Assembly: GCA_021824055.1 (NCBI GenBank)
Contig: JAKALV010000031.1
Location: forward strand, 1-19,791
From: Acidobacteriota bacterium
Lineage (GTDB): Bacteria; Acidobacteriota; Vicinamibacteria; Vicinamibacterales; SCN-69-37
Length of the DNA: 19,791 bases
Direction: 5' to 3'
Shown: piece by piece, positions 1 through 6,313 of the stretch
Position numbering within the stretch: position 1 is the first letter of the stretch
Layout: each line of letters begins with the position of its first letter
The notes under the pieces: generated by a model
What the model was told of the DNA's origin: nothing
The model's input: only the letters and a program-made list of their open reading frames with translations
Database searches by the model: none
Program-made: the position numbers and the translations under genes

Positions 1-1
1 G

Positions 2-268
2 AAGGCCGACGCCGCGCGCAAAGTGGAGCGCGACATGTCCAAGCGCATCGCGGCCGTCGCGATGACCACGCGCCTCGGCGGGATCTTCGACGCCATCGTC
101 ACCGGCGCGGGACCGAAGGGCACGTTTGTGCGCGTGCTCACGCCGCACATCGAAGGCATGCTCGTGCAGGGCCATCACGGCATGGACGTTGGCGACCGAC
201 TACGGGTGAAGTTGATTCACACGGACGTCGACAAGGGGTTCATCGACTTCGTGAAGGTCGAGCGCTGA
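2..268 (+). CDS. RNB-family exoribonuclease (RNase R/II type), C-terminal fragment
   Basis: This is the last 88 codons of a gene that begins before the window. The reading frame is open from base 2. The fragment starts with the basic helical stretch that follows the catalytic RNB domain (KVERDMSKRIAAVAM). It then has an S1-type RNA-binding domain with the usual pattern: a G-x-F-D-A-I-V strand, G-x-F-V-R-V, HIEGMLVQ, and a final V-G-D-R-L-x-V-K-L strand. In the family this domain grips single-stranded RNA for 3'-to-5' degradation in the cytoplasm. The catalytic Asp residues lie outside the window, so RNase R and RNase II-like proteins cannot be told apart. The gene converges on the minus-strand operon ending at 548, with a long inverted repeat between them. 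Confidence 0.8.
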   Translation, partial: KADAARKVERDMSKRIAAVAMTTRLGGIFDAIVTGAGPKGTFVRVLTPHIEGMLVQGHHGMDVGDRLRVKLIHTDVDKGFIDFVKVER

Positions 269-285
269 TTGAAGGTGCCAAGGCA

Positions 286-528
286 CCAGGGTGTCAGGGC
301 ACCAAGGTGCTGGTGCGAGGGTGCGAGGGTGCTGGTGCGAGGGTGCGGGGGTGCGGGGGTGCGAGGGTGCGGTGCCGGGGTGCGAGGGTGCGGCGTCACC
401 GCGCACCAGCGCGAGCACCTGGCACCTCGCACCGCGCACGAGCACTTGGCACCGCGCACCAGCGCACCAGCGCGAGCACCTGGCACCGCGCACCAGCGCA
501 CCAGCACCTTGGTGCCCTGACACCCTGG
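286..528. repeat. Long inverted repeat with low-complexity GTGCGAGG/GCGCACCAG arms
   Basis: Bases 286-317 and 497-528 are perfect 32-bp inverted copies of each other. The similarity continues imperfectly outward, as both flanks contain AAGG(T)GCC/CCTTGRCACC-like sequence. The roughly 180 bp between them is low complexity: the left half repeats GGTGCGAGGGTGC-like units and the right half repeats GCGCACCAGC/GAGCACCTGGCACC units. The two halves are largely complementary to each other, so the whole stretch could fold as one long imperfect hairpin. It lies between the 3' ends of two convergent genes, where it could act as a bidirectional transcription stop. Open frames through it on both strands are repeat artefacts. 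Confidence 0.85.
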
Positions 529-547
529 CTCCTTGACACCCTACCGT

Positions 548-781
548 CTAATTCTCTTCTTCAAAATCGGTCTGCAGCGGCGGCAGCGGGCGCGTGGCGG
601 GCCGCAGCGCTTCGCGGTGGTCGTAGACTGGAACGCCGGCCACATGAATCGACAACGCGCACGCGGCGCCCTTCGCGGTGACGACCACGGTGACCGGACT
701 GCCGGGCTGGCCGTCACGGAAGCCCAGCGTGCAGCCGCAGGCGAGGCGGGCGGAGGTCACGGCGTGACGCTTGGGCCGCAT
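548..781 (-). CDS. Hypothetical 77-aa protein, last gene of the sigma-factor operon
   Basis: The 77-residue protein starts with ATG at 781, two bases after the stop of the TlpA-like gene, so translation is probably coupled. I do not recognise a family. The sequence has an N-terminal LACGC cysteine pair and a third cysteine near residue 35 (AACAL). The middle is strand-like (SPVTVVVTAKG, LSIHVAGVPVYD) and the end is proline-rich and acidic (PPLQTDFEEEN). No signal peptide or membrane helix is evident. The cysteines and its place behind a thiol-disulfide protein fit a redox or metal-related role, but this is only inference. The frame also runs upstream into tlpA; the ATG at 781 was chosen for its position against the upstream stop. 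No strong Shine-Dalgarno sequence is visible. Confidence 0.55.
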   Translation of the reverse strand: MRPKRHAVTSARLACGCTLGFRDGQPGSPVTVVVTAKGAACALSIHVAGVPVYDHREALRPATRPLPPLQTDFEEEN

Positions 782-783
782 GG

Positions 784-1377
784 CTAGAACAGCGCCTTGA
801 TCTGCGATTCGAAGAACTCGCGCGTGTTGATGCCGATGTTCCGCGACTGCACGGTGCCGTCCTTCTTGATGAACCACGTGACGGGCACGGACACTTCCGC
901 CTCGTACGTCTCGAGCATCTTGTCCTGATCCAGCCCGAGGAGCACCGGGTAGTTCATCTTGTACTCGGCCGCGAACACCTTGAGGTCGGGCGCCGGATCA
1001 TCGATCGACACGCCCAGAATCTCCAGCCCCTGGCCGGCGTACTTCTTCTTCAGCTCGATGAACCACGGAATCTCGAGCTTGCAGGGCGGACACCACGTGG
1101 CCCAGAAGTTCATTACGAGCGGGCGGCCCTTGTAGCTGGCCAGCTGCACCGTGGCGCCGTTCATGTCCTTCAGCGTGAAGTTGAAATCGACGGGCTGACC
1201 GGCGCGATCGACGCTCTCCGGCGTCGAGCCGGGCACGGCCTGGCCGGCGGCAACGGGCGGGCCCATGTCCTCGGGCGGCGCGACGTTCTTGGAACACGCG
1301 GCGGGTCCAAGCCACAGCACGCCAATCGCCAAGGCGATCAGCGAGACTCGAAACCAACGGAAGTGGCCCATGCGCAT
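784..1377 (-). CDS. TlpA-like thiol-disulfide oxidoreductase, membrane-anchored
   Basis: The 197-residue protein has an N-terminal signal or anchor helix (LIALAIGVLWLGPAACS). The cysteine at its end could be a lipidation site, but the lipobox is poor. A proline-rich linker leads to a thioredoxin fold of the TlpA/ResA/AhpC-TSA class from about residue 60. The active site is W95-C-P-P-C99, preceded by the typical VMNFWAT strand and followed by KLEIPWF. The partner-binding cis-proline region is VSVPVTWFI. Such proteins reduce disulfides outside the cytoplasmic membrane, for example during cytochrome c maturation. The start is uncertain: ATG at 1377 is annotated, but an in-frame GTG at 1386 has AGGA seven bases upstream and directly overlaps the anti-sigma stop. 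The gene lies in an operon with an ECF sigma factor and a zinc-type anti-sigma factor, suggesting a thiol-stress role. Confidence 0.85.
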   Translation of the reverse strand: MRMGHFRWFRVSLIALAIGVLWLGPAACSKNVAPPEDMGPPVAAGQAVPGSTPESVDRAGQPVDFNFTLKDMNGATVQLASYKGRPLVMNFWATWCPPCKLEIPWFIELKKKYAGQGLEILGVSIDDPAPDLKVFAAEYKMNYPVLLGLDQDKMLETYEAEVSVPVTWFIKKDGTVQSRNIGINTREFFESQIKALF

Positions 1378-1387
1378 GCTCAACACA

Positions 1388-2158
1388 TCAGAGTCCTGAA
1401 CCGGCCCGCCTGGGGCCCGCCGCGAGCTCCTGCTCGAGGGAGGACGCCATCGCGGCCATCGCCGCACGATCCCCGCGCCCGACGAGCGCGTACGTGTGAT
1501 CGTGACTTGTCCACAGTACTGCGTCCTGACCGAACATCTCAAGCTCCGCGTGCCCCACTTTCGGGCCGTCCGGCAGTACGAACAGGGACACGATCTCGCC
1601 GTGCCAATCGTAGAGAAGATGCGCGATTCGCCCTTCGGTGACCACGCAGCGCCGGTAGCCCAGCAGTCGCAGGCCCGCGCCGTGCTGCCCGGTCGGCACG
1701 TCGAGCTTCCATCCCTGCCAGGCGCGCCACGATACCTCGCACGCGCGGGCATCCGACGTTGTCGTCGTCGGTCCCAGGCGCATGCACTTCAGATGGTCCA
1801 GCGTGGCCTGCGCGGCGAAGACCGGGATCGGCCGGATCACGCCGGCGACCCCCACGAGCCCGACGCCCACGACGATGATGGCCGCCGCACCGGCCGCCAC
1901 CCAGAGGGGACGAACCCGGCGGCGTGGCGGCGGCGCGAGTCGGCGTACCGACGAGCGCAGCGACGCTGGCGCCACGGCGGCCAGACGCGGCGCGCGCTCG
2001 CGCACCAAACGCCGCCCCATGCGCTCCAGCTGTGCCCGGCAGCGGCAATCGGGGCATGCGGCGAGGTGGGCCGCCAACGACGCCGCGGTCGCCTCGGTCA
2101 GCTCCCCGTCAACAAACGGCGTCAGCTGCGACTCACAATCGCGACAGTTCATCGACAT
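1388..2158 (-). CDS. Membrane-anchored zinc-type anti-sigma factor (zf-HC2/ZAS)
   Basis: The 256-residue protein begins with a zf-HC2 domain: C5-x2-C8, the FVDGEL motif, then H31-x3-C35-x2-C38. The spacing C5-x25-H31-x3-C35-x2-C38 equals that of the RsrA zinc site as I recall it. The domain binds the ECF sigma factor and keeps it from RNA polymerase. An arginine-rich stretch (79-83) precedes one membrane helix (about 86-108). The remaining roughly 148 residues lie outside the membrane and contain three further cysteines (KCMRLG, ACEVSW, RRCVVTEG). I do not recognise that outer domain. The start overlaps the sigma-factor stop (TGATG), the usual sign of coupled sigma/anti-sigma synthesis. Soluble RsrA lacks a membrane segment, so this one may sense envelope rather than cytoplasmic signals. 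Confidence 0.85.
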   Translation of the reverse strand: MSMNCRDCESQLTPFVDGELTEATAASLAAHLAACPDCRCRAQLERMGRRLVRERAPRLAAVAPASLRSSVRRLAPPPRRRVRPLWVAAGAAAIIVVGVGLVGVAGVIRPIPVFAAQATLDHLKCMRLGPTTTTSDARACEVSWRAWQGWKLDVPTGQHGAGLRLLGYRRCVVTEGRIAHLLYDWHGEIVSLFVLPDGPKVGHAELEMFGQDAVLWTSHDHTYALVGRGDRAAMAAMASSLEQELAAGPRRAGSGL

Positions 2159-2742
2159 CAGCGCGGCCCCGTCTCACTCAGTCGCGCCGCCAGCAGTCGG
2201 CGTCCCCGGGAAATCCGGGACATGACCGTGCCGGCGGGCACCCGCAACATCTCTGCGATTTCGACGTACGAAAATCCTTCCGCGTCCCGTAGCCACACCG
2301 CTTCGCGAAACGGCTCGGGCACCGCCTCCAGCGCGGCGCGCACCTGGTCGTCAGAGGCCCGCTGGATCAGGGCGTCTTCGGCGGTCTCGCCGGCCGATGA
2401 GGCATCCGCGGCCATCCGCTCAACAGCCTCGCTGTCGACCTCTACGGGGTTGGCGTTCTCATGGCGCCGGTCGTTCAGAAAGTGGTTTCGGAGGATGGTG
2501 AACAGCCAGGCCCGCAGGTTGGTGCCGGCCTTGAATTTCCCGGCAGACTTGAAGGCTTTCACGTAGGTTTCCTGGACCAGGTCCTCGGCGTCGGCCGGAT
2601 TTCGGGTCAGCCGGAGCGCGGCCCCGTAAAGCCCGTCAATCCACGCGAGCGCTTCGCGCTCAAAGGCGCTCTCTCCGTCGTCCGCAAAACGCGCTCGCCT
2701 GCCTAGCACCATGAAGAGGGAGGCCGCTGCGGTAGCCATCAT
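2158..2742 (-). CDS. ECF-family RNA polymerase sigma factor (RpoE/SigR-like)
   Basis: The 194-residue protein has region 2 around residues 30-92, with the classic DAEDLVQETYVKAF and LRAWLFTILRNHFLND motifs that bind the -10 element and core polymerase. Region 4 lies at about 134-188, with VPEPFREAVWLRDAEGFSYVEIAE and the helix-turn-helix VPAGTVMSRISRGRRLL, which binds the -35 element. ATG at 2742 is chosen because a sigma-R-type promoter ends a few bases upstream, which would give a nearly leaderless mRNA. No Shine-Dalgarno sequence precedes it. An upstream GTG at 2754 would overlap the promoter, and ATG at 2712 is also possible. The overlapping downstream gene is its likely anti-sigma factor. 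Target genes beyond its own operon cannot be read from this window. Confidence 0.9.
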   Translation of the reverse strand: MMATAAASLFMVLGRRARFADDGESAFEREALAWIDGLYGAALRLTRNPADAEDLVQETYVKAFKSAGKFKAGTNLRAWLFTILRNHFLNDRRHENANPVEVDSEAVERMAADASSAGETAEDALIQRASDDQVRAALEAVPEPFREAVWLRDAEGFSYVEIAEMLRVPAGTVMSRISRGRRLLAARLSETGPR

Positions 2743-2749
2743 TGAGCTG

Positions 2750-2775
2750 AACACGGATACCGGCGGCGTTATTCC
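2750..2775 (-). promoter_or_regulatory. Candidate ECF (sigma-R-type) autoregulatory promoter, GGAAT-N18-GTT
   Basis: On the minus strand GGAAT (2775-2771) is followed after exactly 18 bases by GTT (2752-2750). This matches the GGAAT-N18-GTT consensus known for Streptomyces SigR and related ECF factors. The GTT ends seven bases before the ATG at 2742, so transcription would begin at or just before the start codon. Autoregulation is common for ECF sigma operons. Short motifs do arise by chance, but the position ahead of a sigma/anti-sigma pair with an RsrA-like zinc site adds support. Confidence 0.5.
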
Positions 2776-2830
2776 CGGCCGCCAGTATATGTCCTCCGCC
2801 GACGACGGTCAGAGGGGGCATGCTCTTTGC

Positions 2831-2836
2831 TATAAG
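2831..2836 (+). promoter_or_regulatory. Possible -10 box (TATAAG) for the 2900-6013 gene
   Basis: The only AT-rich element in the divergent spacer is TATAAG at 2831-2836, about 64 bases before the ATG at 2900. No convincing -35 hexamer sits 16-18 bases upstream. The assignment rests on position and composition alone. Confidence 0.25.
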
Positions 2837-2899
2837 ATGCGGAAAAGTGAGCGTTGGCGCGTCGCGGTGACGTCCCGGCCGCTTCCTCGAGGTGACTGT

Positions 2900-5800
2900 A
2901 TGCGGATGCGCACGCTGCGCATGATGCCCCTTCTCGCCGGCCTGCTTGCATTCGCCGGCGCGGATCTCCTGCCCACGGTTGCCGGCGCGCAGACACCATT
3001 CGTGCCATATTACGGGAAGAACCGGGTGAAGTACGACACGTTCAAGTGGTCGATCTACACGACCGATCACTTCGAAATTTTCTACTACCCGGACATCGAG
3101 CCGCATCTGCAGCGGGTTGCCGGATACGCGGAGAGCGCCTATCAGCACGTCAGCTCGGAGCTGAAGCACGATCTGGCCTTCCGCATTCCGCTCGTGCTGT
3201 TCAAGACACAGAGCGAATTCCAGCAGCAGAACATTTCCGGAGACGAGCTGCCGGAAGGCGTCCTGGCGTTTGCCGAACCGGGCCGCGACCGCATGGTGCT
3301 GCCCCTCGACGAACCGCCCGACCAGCTCTACCACACGATCACCCACGAGCTGACGCACGTCTTCGAGTTCGACATCATCCCGCGCGGTCTGGTGAGCAGC
3401 GGGCTGCCGCTGTGGGTGGATGAGGGGCTGGCCGACTTCATGGCCGGCGGCTGGAATCCGCTGGACCTGATGCAGGTCCGCGACGCGGCCATCTCCGACA
3501 ACGTGCCGAACATGAGCAATCTCGAAAGCGAGCCGATGTCCGGCCGCCTGCCCTACTCCATGGGCCACGCCACGTTCGAGTTCATCCAGAGCCGCTGGGG
3601 CATGGACGGCCTTCGCCAGTTTCTGTTCTCGCTGCGCAAGAGCGTGATCGGCGGCGGCGAGAGCGCCTACGAGGAGGCCCTGAAGCTCAAGCCCGAGGAT
3701 TTCGACGACGCGTTCGAGCGCTACCTGAAGGAACGGTTCAAGCCGTTCCGCGACAAGGAACTGCCGTCGGACTACGGCAGGAACCTCGCGCCGAAACGCG
3801 ACAAGACGCCGTTCGTGACGGTGGCCTCGATCGAGCCGTCGCCGTCGGGCGATCTGATCGCCGCGGTCGCGGGCAACCGGAAGGACCAGGAGCTCGACAT
3901 CATTCTGATTTCGGCCAAGGACGGCCAGGTCGTGCGAAACCTGACGAGCGGTTTCGACGAGAGCCGCGGCTTCGAGTACATCGCCACGGCCGGCGGCCTG
4001 CGCGGCAACCTCGTGCCGTGGATCAGCTGGGCGCCGGTGGGCGATCAGCTCGCGTATTTCGTCCGCACGGAAAAGCAGAAGACGCTGATTCTCCAGAACG
4101 TGGCCACGGGCCGGATCACGCGCCGGATCGAGATGAAGACGGTGGACATGCCCGAATCGCCGGCGTTCAGTCCGGACGGCACGCGGATCGCCTTCTCGGC
4201 GATCTCCGAGGCGGTGACGGACATCTACGTGATCGATCTGGCCACCGGCGCCCTGACCAATGTGACGAAGGACGCGTTCGCGGACTACTCGCCCGTGTTC
4301 GCGCCCGACGGCCGGAGCCTGATCTACACCGCGCGCATCAGCGGCAACGACAAGCTCTTCCAGATCGATCTGGCCACGGGCACGAAGAAGCAGCTGACGT
4401 TCGGCACGCACGACGACACCGGTGCCAAGTTCATGGACCCCAACACGATCGTCTTCACGTCGACGGCGGCCGACCCCACCAAGCCGATCACGCCGGAGGT
4501 GGCGCGCAACGGCATGGTGCCCAACGTCTGGACGCTGGACCTGCGGACGGGCGCGCTCACGCAGTGGACCGACGCGGCCACGGGCACGGTGTCGCCGATC
4601 GCGATCCGCCAGAACAACCAGATGAAGACGGCGTTCATTTCGTACTACAAGGGTGAGAACGGCATCCACATCCTCGACCGGCAGAAGCCGGTCGCCACCG
4701 CCAACACGAGCGACTTCGGCGCGCCGGGTCCGGTGATCGACTTCCAGGCGCCGCTCAGTCACACGCTGGTGCGCAAGAACATCCGTCCGAAGCGCGCGTT
4801 CGAGAAGTTCTCGCTCGACTCGCGGCCGGGCGTGAATCTGGGCGTCACGAGCGGCGGCAATTTCTACGGCGGCACGGACCTGACCTTCACCGACGTGCTC
4901 GGCGACAAGCAGATGAACTTCTATGCGTCATCGCTGTCCACGTACCGGACCTTCGCGTTCGGGTACACGAACATCGAGCGCCGGTTCCAGTACGCGTTCC
5001 AGGCCTACTCGCAGGAATCATTCTTCTACGGCGCGGGCATCACGGCCGCGCTCTACGATCCCGCGCTGGCGCCGTTTGTCGACCGCAGCCTGTCGATCGG
5101 CTCGCGCACCCAGCGCGGCGCGACGCTCTTCGGCATCTACCCGCTCAGCCGGTACACGCGCGTCGAGGTGACCGGCGGCATCTCGCACATCGCCGAGTCG
5201 TACGACGATCCCACGCTCAGCGCGCTCGCGCAGGACTACCAGCAGCGGCAGTACGGCACGACGCTGTTCCGCAACGGCTCGATGCTGCCGCTCGGCGTGG
5301 GGCTCACGCGCGAGACCACGGTGTTCCGCGAATTCGGCCCCCTGGCGGGCAGCACCGAGCGCCTGTCCTACACGATGGCGCCGAGCTTCGGCAGTTTCCT
5401 CTCGCGGCAGACGATCGACGTCGAGGCGCGCCGCTACATGCGCATCGCCACCACGGGACTGCTGGCCGTCCGTTATCGCGGCTTCAAGAGCTGGGGCGAC
5501 AACCCCGACTTCACCTACTTCGGCGGCAACGCCGACCTGCACGGGTACGACTACCTCAGCTTCCTGGGGCAGAAAGCCTTCTACGCCAACGCGCAGCTGC
5601 GCTTCCCCATCGTCGAGGCGATGCTCACGCCGTTCGGCCAGGTGGGCGGCATCCGCGGCAATTTCTTCTTCGACATCGGGGGCGCGGGGCTGAACGGCAC
5701 GCCGTTCACGATCTTCACGCGGAAAGACTCGACGTTCACGCCGATCGTGGACTACACGTTCGACCCGGTCACCGGCGGCATCACGCCGATCTACGGCCCG

Positions 5801-6013
5801 GCGCAGCCGATCACCGGCCTGCGCCTCGTCGACGCCCGTGCGTCGTACGGCTTCGGTCTGGAAACGTTCATCCTCGGCTACCCGATGCACTTCGACTGGT
5901 CGTGGCGGACGATGTTCAACAGGGCGTGGGAAGACGCCAGCTACCAGTTCAGCGGCGGCAGCGCGGCGCTGCGCAAGGCCAAGTTCACGTTCTGGATCGG
6001 GTACGACTGGTAG
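2900..6013 (+). CDS. Peptidase MA / TolB-like propeller / outer-membrane barrel fusion protein
   Basis: This 1037-residue envelope protein starts at ATG 2900, with GAGGTG at 2889-2894 five to six bases upstream. Residues 1-30 form a signal peptide ending VAGA-QTPF. Residues about 35-300 match the peptidase MA gluzincin type: zinc motif H149-E-L-T-H153 and the third ligand in WVDEGLADF (E175). Residues about 320-640 are beta-propeller repeats of the TolB/PD40 kind (FSPDGTRIAF, FAPDGRSLIY, repeated DLATGA turns). Residues about 650-1037 are strands rich in alternating aromatics and glycines. They resemble a BamA/surface-antigen-like barrel and end in the aromatic FWIGYDW, a typical outer-membrane assembly signal. 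The protein is probably anchored in the outer membrane with protease and propeller in the periplasm; topology and substrate are inferred. It is divergent from the sigma operon. Confidence 0.85.
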   Translation: MRMRTLRMMPLLAGLLAFAGADLLPTVAGAQTPFVPYYGKNRVKYDTFKWSIYTTDHFEIFYYPDIEPHLQRVAGYAESAYQHVSSELKHDLAFRIPLVLFKTQSEFQQQNISGDELPEGVLAFAEPGRDRMVLPLDEPPDQLYHTITHELTHVFEFDIIPRGLVSSGLPLWVDEGLADFMAGGWNPLDLMQVRDAAISDNVPNMSNLESEPMSGRLPYSMGHATFEFIQSRWGMDGLRQFLFSLRKSVIGGGESAYEEALKLKPEDFDDAFERYLKERFKPFRDKELPSDYGRNLAPKRDKTPFVTVASIEPSPSGDLIAAVAGNRKDQELDIILISAKDGQVVRNLTSGFDESRGFEYIATAGGLRGNLVPWISWAPVGDQLAYFVRTEKQKTLILQNVATGRITRRIEMKTVDMPESPAFSPDGTRIAFSAISEAVTDIYVIDLATGALTNVTKDAFADYSPVFAPDGRSLIYTARISGNDKLFQIDLATGTKKQLTFGTHDDTGAKFMDPNTIVFTSTAADPTKPITPEVARNGMVPNVWTLDLRTGALTQWTDAATGTVSPIAIRQNNQMKTAFISYYKGENGIHILDRQKPVATANTSDFGAPGPVIDFQAPLSHTLVRKNIRPKRAFEKFSLDSRPGVNLGVTSGGNFYGGTDLTFTDVLGDKQMNFYASSLSTYRTFAFGYTNIERRFQYAFQAYSQESFFYGAGITAALYDPALAPFVDRSLSIGSRTQRGATLFGIYPLSRYTRVEVTGGISHIAESYDDPTLSALAQDYQQRQYGTTLFRNGSMLPLGVGLTRETTVFREFGPLAGSTERLSYTMAPSFGSFLSRQTIDVEARRYMRIATTGLLAVRYRGFKSWGDNPDFTYFGGNADLHGYDYLSFLGQKAFYANAQLRFPIVEAMLTPFGQVGGIRGNFFFDIGGAGLNGTPFTIFTRKDSTFTPIVDYTFDPVTGGITPIYGPAQPITGLRLVDARASYGFGLETFILGYPMHFDWSWRTMFNRAWEDASYQFSGGSAALRKAKFTFWIGYDW

Positions 6014-6313
6014 AAAGGCAGAAGGCAGAAACAAGGGCAGAAACCAAGCCGCGGAAACCGCACGGCTGAAGCCCGCCGCTGGTTGTACGTAGGCGGCGGG
6101 CTTCAGCCCGCCGCGCGACCGGAGGCCGGGAGGCCTCCGAAGGCATCCACCTCGACGAGGTCGCCGTCGAAGCGGGGAACCGGACGGATCTCCCGAAGAA
6201 CGTGTTCCGAAGGATCAGCTTCTTCTTCATCAGAATTCCGGAGTGTCGCCGAATGGCCGCTCGGCGAGCAAGGACCGGCCGGCGGCCGCTTCAGCGTAGG
6301 ATCTCGGTGACAC
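6014..6313. other. 300-bp intergenic stretch without a supported gene
   Basis: After the stop at 6013 come short purine-rich direct repeats (GGCAGAA at about 6017-6046), then the paired repeat at 6059-6113. The rest, to 6313, contains short open frames on both strands. One minus-strand frame (about 6103-6235) is rich in charged residues, but I cannot tie any of them to a family, a good start or a ribosome-binding site. The stretch just before 6314 carries GGTGAC four bases ahead of the ATG of the next gene. Confidence 0.6.
6059..6113. repeat. Paired palindromic repeat (REPIN-like), copy 1
   Basis: The right unit, 6094-6113, is CGGCGGGCTTCAGCCCGCCG, a 9-bp stem with a 2-bp turn. The left unit, 6059-6078, is a degenerate copy (CGCACGGCTGAAGCCCGCCG). 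They are separated by about 15 bases containing TGTACG. Larger arms 6064-6079 and 6093-6108 are perfectly inverted over 16 bases, so the pair can also fold as one hairpin. The same element occurs at 11741-11787. Both copies sit shortly after a plus-strand stop codon, so they may also act as terminators or mRNA 3'-end stabilisers. Confidence 0.8.

Noticed and set aside
300..500. A possible CRISPR array from the regular short repeats
   Set aside because: The units are under 15 bases, variable and have no unique spacers; the right half is the complement of the left, so it is a hairpin-type repeat.
200..536. Several overlapping open frames of 80-107 codons on both strands
   Set aside because: They are translations of the low-complexity inverted repeat: biased repeats of Ala, Arg, Pro and Gly, no family likeness and no ribosome sites.
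2660..4762. A 700-codon open frame on the minus strand
   Set aside because: It is antisense to the peptidase-MA gene, with highly biased Arg/His/Val composition typical of GC-rich shadow frames. The plus strand has clear domains and a good ribosome site.
5018..6034. A 338-codon minus-strand open frame
   Set aside because: Antisense to the barrel-coding region, very rich in Arg/Glu/Val/Ala, no recognisable motif.
6103..6310. Short charged open frames between the barrel gene and the glycosyltransferase
   Set aside because: No family, no ribosome site, and they partly include the palindromic repeat; treated as non-coding.
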